From NCBI GenBank assembly GCA_014885115.2, contig WKLE02002398.1:45205-76181 (forward strand): a stretch of DNA of 30,977 bases, in the 5' to 3' direction. The notes beneath the pieces are model-generated. The model was not told the DNA's origin. It was given only the letters and a program-made list of their open reading frames with translations, and made no database searches. The DNA is from Asterionellopsis glacialis. Taxonomy: Eukaryota > Bacillariophyta > Plagiogrammaphyceae > Rhaphoneidales > Asterionellopsidaceae. A program made the translations under genes and the position numbers. This document shows positions 29,159-30,977 of this stretch, one piece after another (positions within the stretch are counted from its first letter, which is position 1; the number at the start of each line of letters is the position of its first letter).

Positions 29159-29806
29159 ATGCGCCATGTCAGAAGAGGAAGTTTCAATATTCTGATTCCA
29201 TTGTACAACAACAACAGCAGCAAAAGTCCTTCTTCAAAACCGAATAATAATCAGGAAGGAACATCATCATTGTCATCATTACCAAAACATGTTTGTCGAC
29301 TTTGTTATGATGATGTTATAGTAGGAAGAAGTCCTTCAGTGTCACGAAATGCAGAACTTTATTATCATAACCAATTTACTGTTGTTCGTACGGGTCATCG
29401 TACAATTAAAACTGACATCAACAGCAACAACAACCTCATCCACAGCAACAGGGGTCCAACACTCCTCCTCCTCGAAAGACTTCTACACGATCAGTGGCTT
29501 CCGCTTATGAAAAGAAATCAGAGCATTAGAAGCTCAAGTAAGAACATATGAACATATAAAGAAAAGGCAGAATTAGCGGAACAAGAAATATTCCGTTTAC
29601 GAAATACTATTGCAGAACTTAGTAATGATCTCCGTACAGCACTTGCTGCTTCCAATACTAACGGACCAACCGCTACGAGCATTAGTAATAGAGTTGAGGG
29701 ACAACAAGTAGAATTTACGGCTGATATAGAAGGAACATGGACAGAGGCCATTAATCCAGACACAGAAAATGAAGTAGGAACTTTAAAAAAATACTCTAGA
29801 ATATAA
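29159..29806 (+). pseudogene. Frame-disrupted coiled-coil / Gln-rich locus
   Basis: Coding-like text switches frame repeatedly. One frame reads PKHVCRLCYDDVIVGR and on to about 29415. The next frame reads a Gln-rich stretch from 29419 (QQQQQPHPQQQ, then TPPPRKTSTRSVASAYEKK). A third reads RALEAQVRTYEHIK from about 29520. The first frame then resumes with KEKAELAEQEIFRLRNTIAE (from about 29558) to a stop at 29804-29806. Each switch has the sign of a one-base deletion, and after three the frame is restored. The end forms a plausible leucine-rich coiled coil. The whole is either a decaying gene or a real gene with uncorrected single-base assembly errors. The 130-codon ORF that can be read straight through ends at 29551 and probably does not represent the protein. 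Confidence 0.45.
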
Positions 29807-29955
29807 CAGACGATGAGGATTCGTGAGTTTTCAACTTTTCTACAGAAGTGTGTCACAAAGTCCCCACCCCCCAATGAAAAGATCCAAGAGTAAGAGTTTG
29901 TATGAATCTAGCCTATACATATGTTAAATCTAGTCTATATTATAGTACAACCCAT

Positions 29956-30977
29956 TTACATTTCAAAAGCTTCTTCGTAAATGGATATTTGAGGTGTATC
30001 ACCACGGATACATTGTTGAATCCTCATGGAACATTGAACTTCGGCTGCATCTCGTAATTCTTTCATCATTGGTGTAGGTCCACAGGAGAATAAACCTGGT
30101 GATGTCGCCTTTTCAATGCATTTCAAAAATTGATGCGCTGATGGACGATGTCCCTCACTTTCTTCCACGGTAACAGTTTGAGTAGCTGCGTTACCAGCAG
30201 ATGCAGTTCTTGCACTGCCAGCTTCCAAATCAAAAGTATTTGCAGTGCTTTCTAACGGTGTTGCTGATGATGATGATTCTAAGAGTTCCATTTCAACTTC
30301 TTCATCTTGATTGGACGAGGAATCCTCCTCCTCTTCATCATCTGAAATATCACTCAACTTGACCTTTTTCCACCAGTGACCGCCACGAGAGAGCCTGCTT
30401 CTAATTTTATCAACCCCAACACTTCGGAACGATGAACAATCATCAAAATTATTGATCTTATTCATAATGACATTGGATATTCCACCAATCACAACAGCAA
30501 TAGCAATGATTGCAAACAGTACCCAAACACGACCCGTAACTTCATGTTTGTGTTGAACATTGTAATACAAATACACCGATACTGCTAATCCAACCCATAC
30601 GATCGACGAAAAGCTTAGAAAGGGAATGATATTCGCGACAATTGTCTCTTTCGATCCAGCAGCAAATTTAGACGGTACAAAGGGTAAACCATCATGATTG
30701 TCAACCTCATCATGATCATTGGCCATATAAATCATTTTCCCAAAGCGTGTATCCTCATTCTCATGATCACCAAGACCAGTTTGTTGTTCCAAGTCGGTAT
30801 AGGCTCCATTGCTAGGAGTCGTATTCTTTTGAGCATGTTGTCCAGTTTTGTGAATAACAATTTTAATTTGGAAATTTTGTTTATTGGCAGAGTTTTTCTT
30901 TTGGTCATCTTCCATTCTTTGTAGCAGTGGAGTAAAGTATTCTTTCTTGACATATTCGATAAGACTTGTGTCACGAC
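29956..30977 (-). CDS. C-terminal part of a ferric-reductase / NADPH-oxidase-like transmembrane oxidoreductase (partial)
   Basis: The frame is open to the window edge, so only the last 339 residues are present. RDTSLIEYVKKEYFTP at the edge, IKIVIHKTG, GHRPSAHQF and the terminal SPGLFSCGPTPMMKELRDAA...YEEAFEM match the NAD(P)H-binding half of the FRE/NOX superfamily (vRD, GRP, CGP motifs, and a final aromatic-Glu-x-F). Such proteins pass electrons from NAD(P)H via FAD and haem across a membrane to Fe(III) or O2. Unusually, about 200 residues lie between the IKIVIHKTG strand and the GHRP motif. They include two predicted helices (FSSIVWVGLAVSVYLYY and VWVLFAIIAIAVVIGG) and a long acidic Ser-rich stretch. 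The FAD and haem domains must lie beyond the window. Iron reductase versus oxidase cannot be decided here. Confidence 0.8.
   Translation of the reverse strand, partial: RDTSLIEYVKKEYFTPLLQRMEDDQKKNSANKQNFQIKIVIHKTGQHAQKNTTPSNGAYTDLEQQTGLGDHENEDTRFGKMIYMANDHDEVDNHDGLPFVPSKFAAGSKETIVANIIPFLSFSSIVWVGLAVSVYLYYNVQHKHEVTGRVWVLFAIIAIAVVIGGISNVIMNKINNFDDCSSFRSVGVDKIRSRLSRGGHWWKKVKLSDISDDEEEEDSSSNQDEEVEMELLESSSSATPLESTANTFDLEAGSARTASAGNAATQTVTVEESEGHRPSAHQFLKCIEKATSPGLFSCGPTPMMKELRDAAEVQCSMRIQQCIRGDTPQISIYEEAFEM

Noticed and set aside
29535..29570. Intron with GTAAGA donor and GCAG acceptor
   Set aside because: It would be only about 36 nt, far shorter than the 91-193 nt introns elsewhere in the window, and coding-like residues (RTYEHIK) lie inside it.

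Overview
The window looks like nuclear DNA of a stramenopile alga, most probably a diatom. The genes are dense, mostly single-exon or interrupted by a few short introns (91-124 nt, with donors such as GTAAGT and AG acceptors), and separated by AT-rich spacers. The coproporphyrinogen oxidase carries an N-terminal signal peptide followed by Phe at the predicted cleavage point, as in secondary-plastid targeting. Several proteins belong to families that, from general knowledge, are expanded in diatoms (claudin-like four-helix proteins, ferric-reductase-like oxidoreductases, small acidic RVxF proteins). A 231-base run of N (15049-15279) shows that this is a draft scaffold.

Layout. 1-2150: a TTTG microsatellite, a cluster of a short palindromic motif, then a three-exon short/branched-chain acyl-CoA dehydrogenase (+). 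2274-6807: a small RVxF-motif protein (-), about 2.9 kb without a gene, a truncated paralogue of the same protein (-), and a ~350-bp tandem duplication. 7820-13020: a two-exon nucleoredoxin-like protein with a C-terminal membrane helix (-), a TCAIM-like DUF4460/DUF4461 protein (+), and the U3 snoRNP component UTP6 (-). 13841-20352: a single-pass membrane protein (+) followed by the assembly gap, then a 1524-residue protein joining TULIP/BPI-like lipid-binding ectodomains to a duplicated PqiA-like membrane module (+). 20608-24841: plastid coproporphyrinogen III oxidase (-), HSD17B10-type 3-hydroxyacyl-CoA dehydrogenase (+), and a claudin-like four-helix membrane protein (+). 26798-30977: an F-box protein (+), two CRE palindromes, a frame-disrupted coiled-coil locus (+), and the C-terminal part of a ferric-reductase/NADPH-oxidase-like protein (-) running off the window.

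Function. The genes do not form an operon-like system. Two of them, the branched-chain acyl-CoA dehydrogenase and the HSD17B10-type dehydrogenase, catalyse successive oxidative steps of isoleucine breakdown. The most striking gene is the TULIP-PqiA fusion: it puts a lipid-carrying ectodomain and a membrane module related to the bacterial PqiA/LetA lipid-transport proteins into one eukaryotic polypeptide. The most striking non-coding signal is the palindromic pair TACCTGGTA/TACCAGGTA, present eleven times and always outside confident coding sequence.

Gene models with introns were assembled by eye from splice signals, reading phase and family conservation. No database search or transcript data were available.
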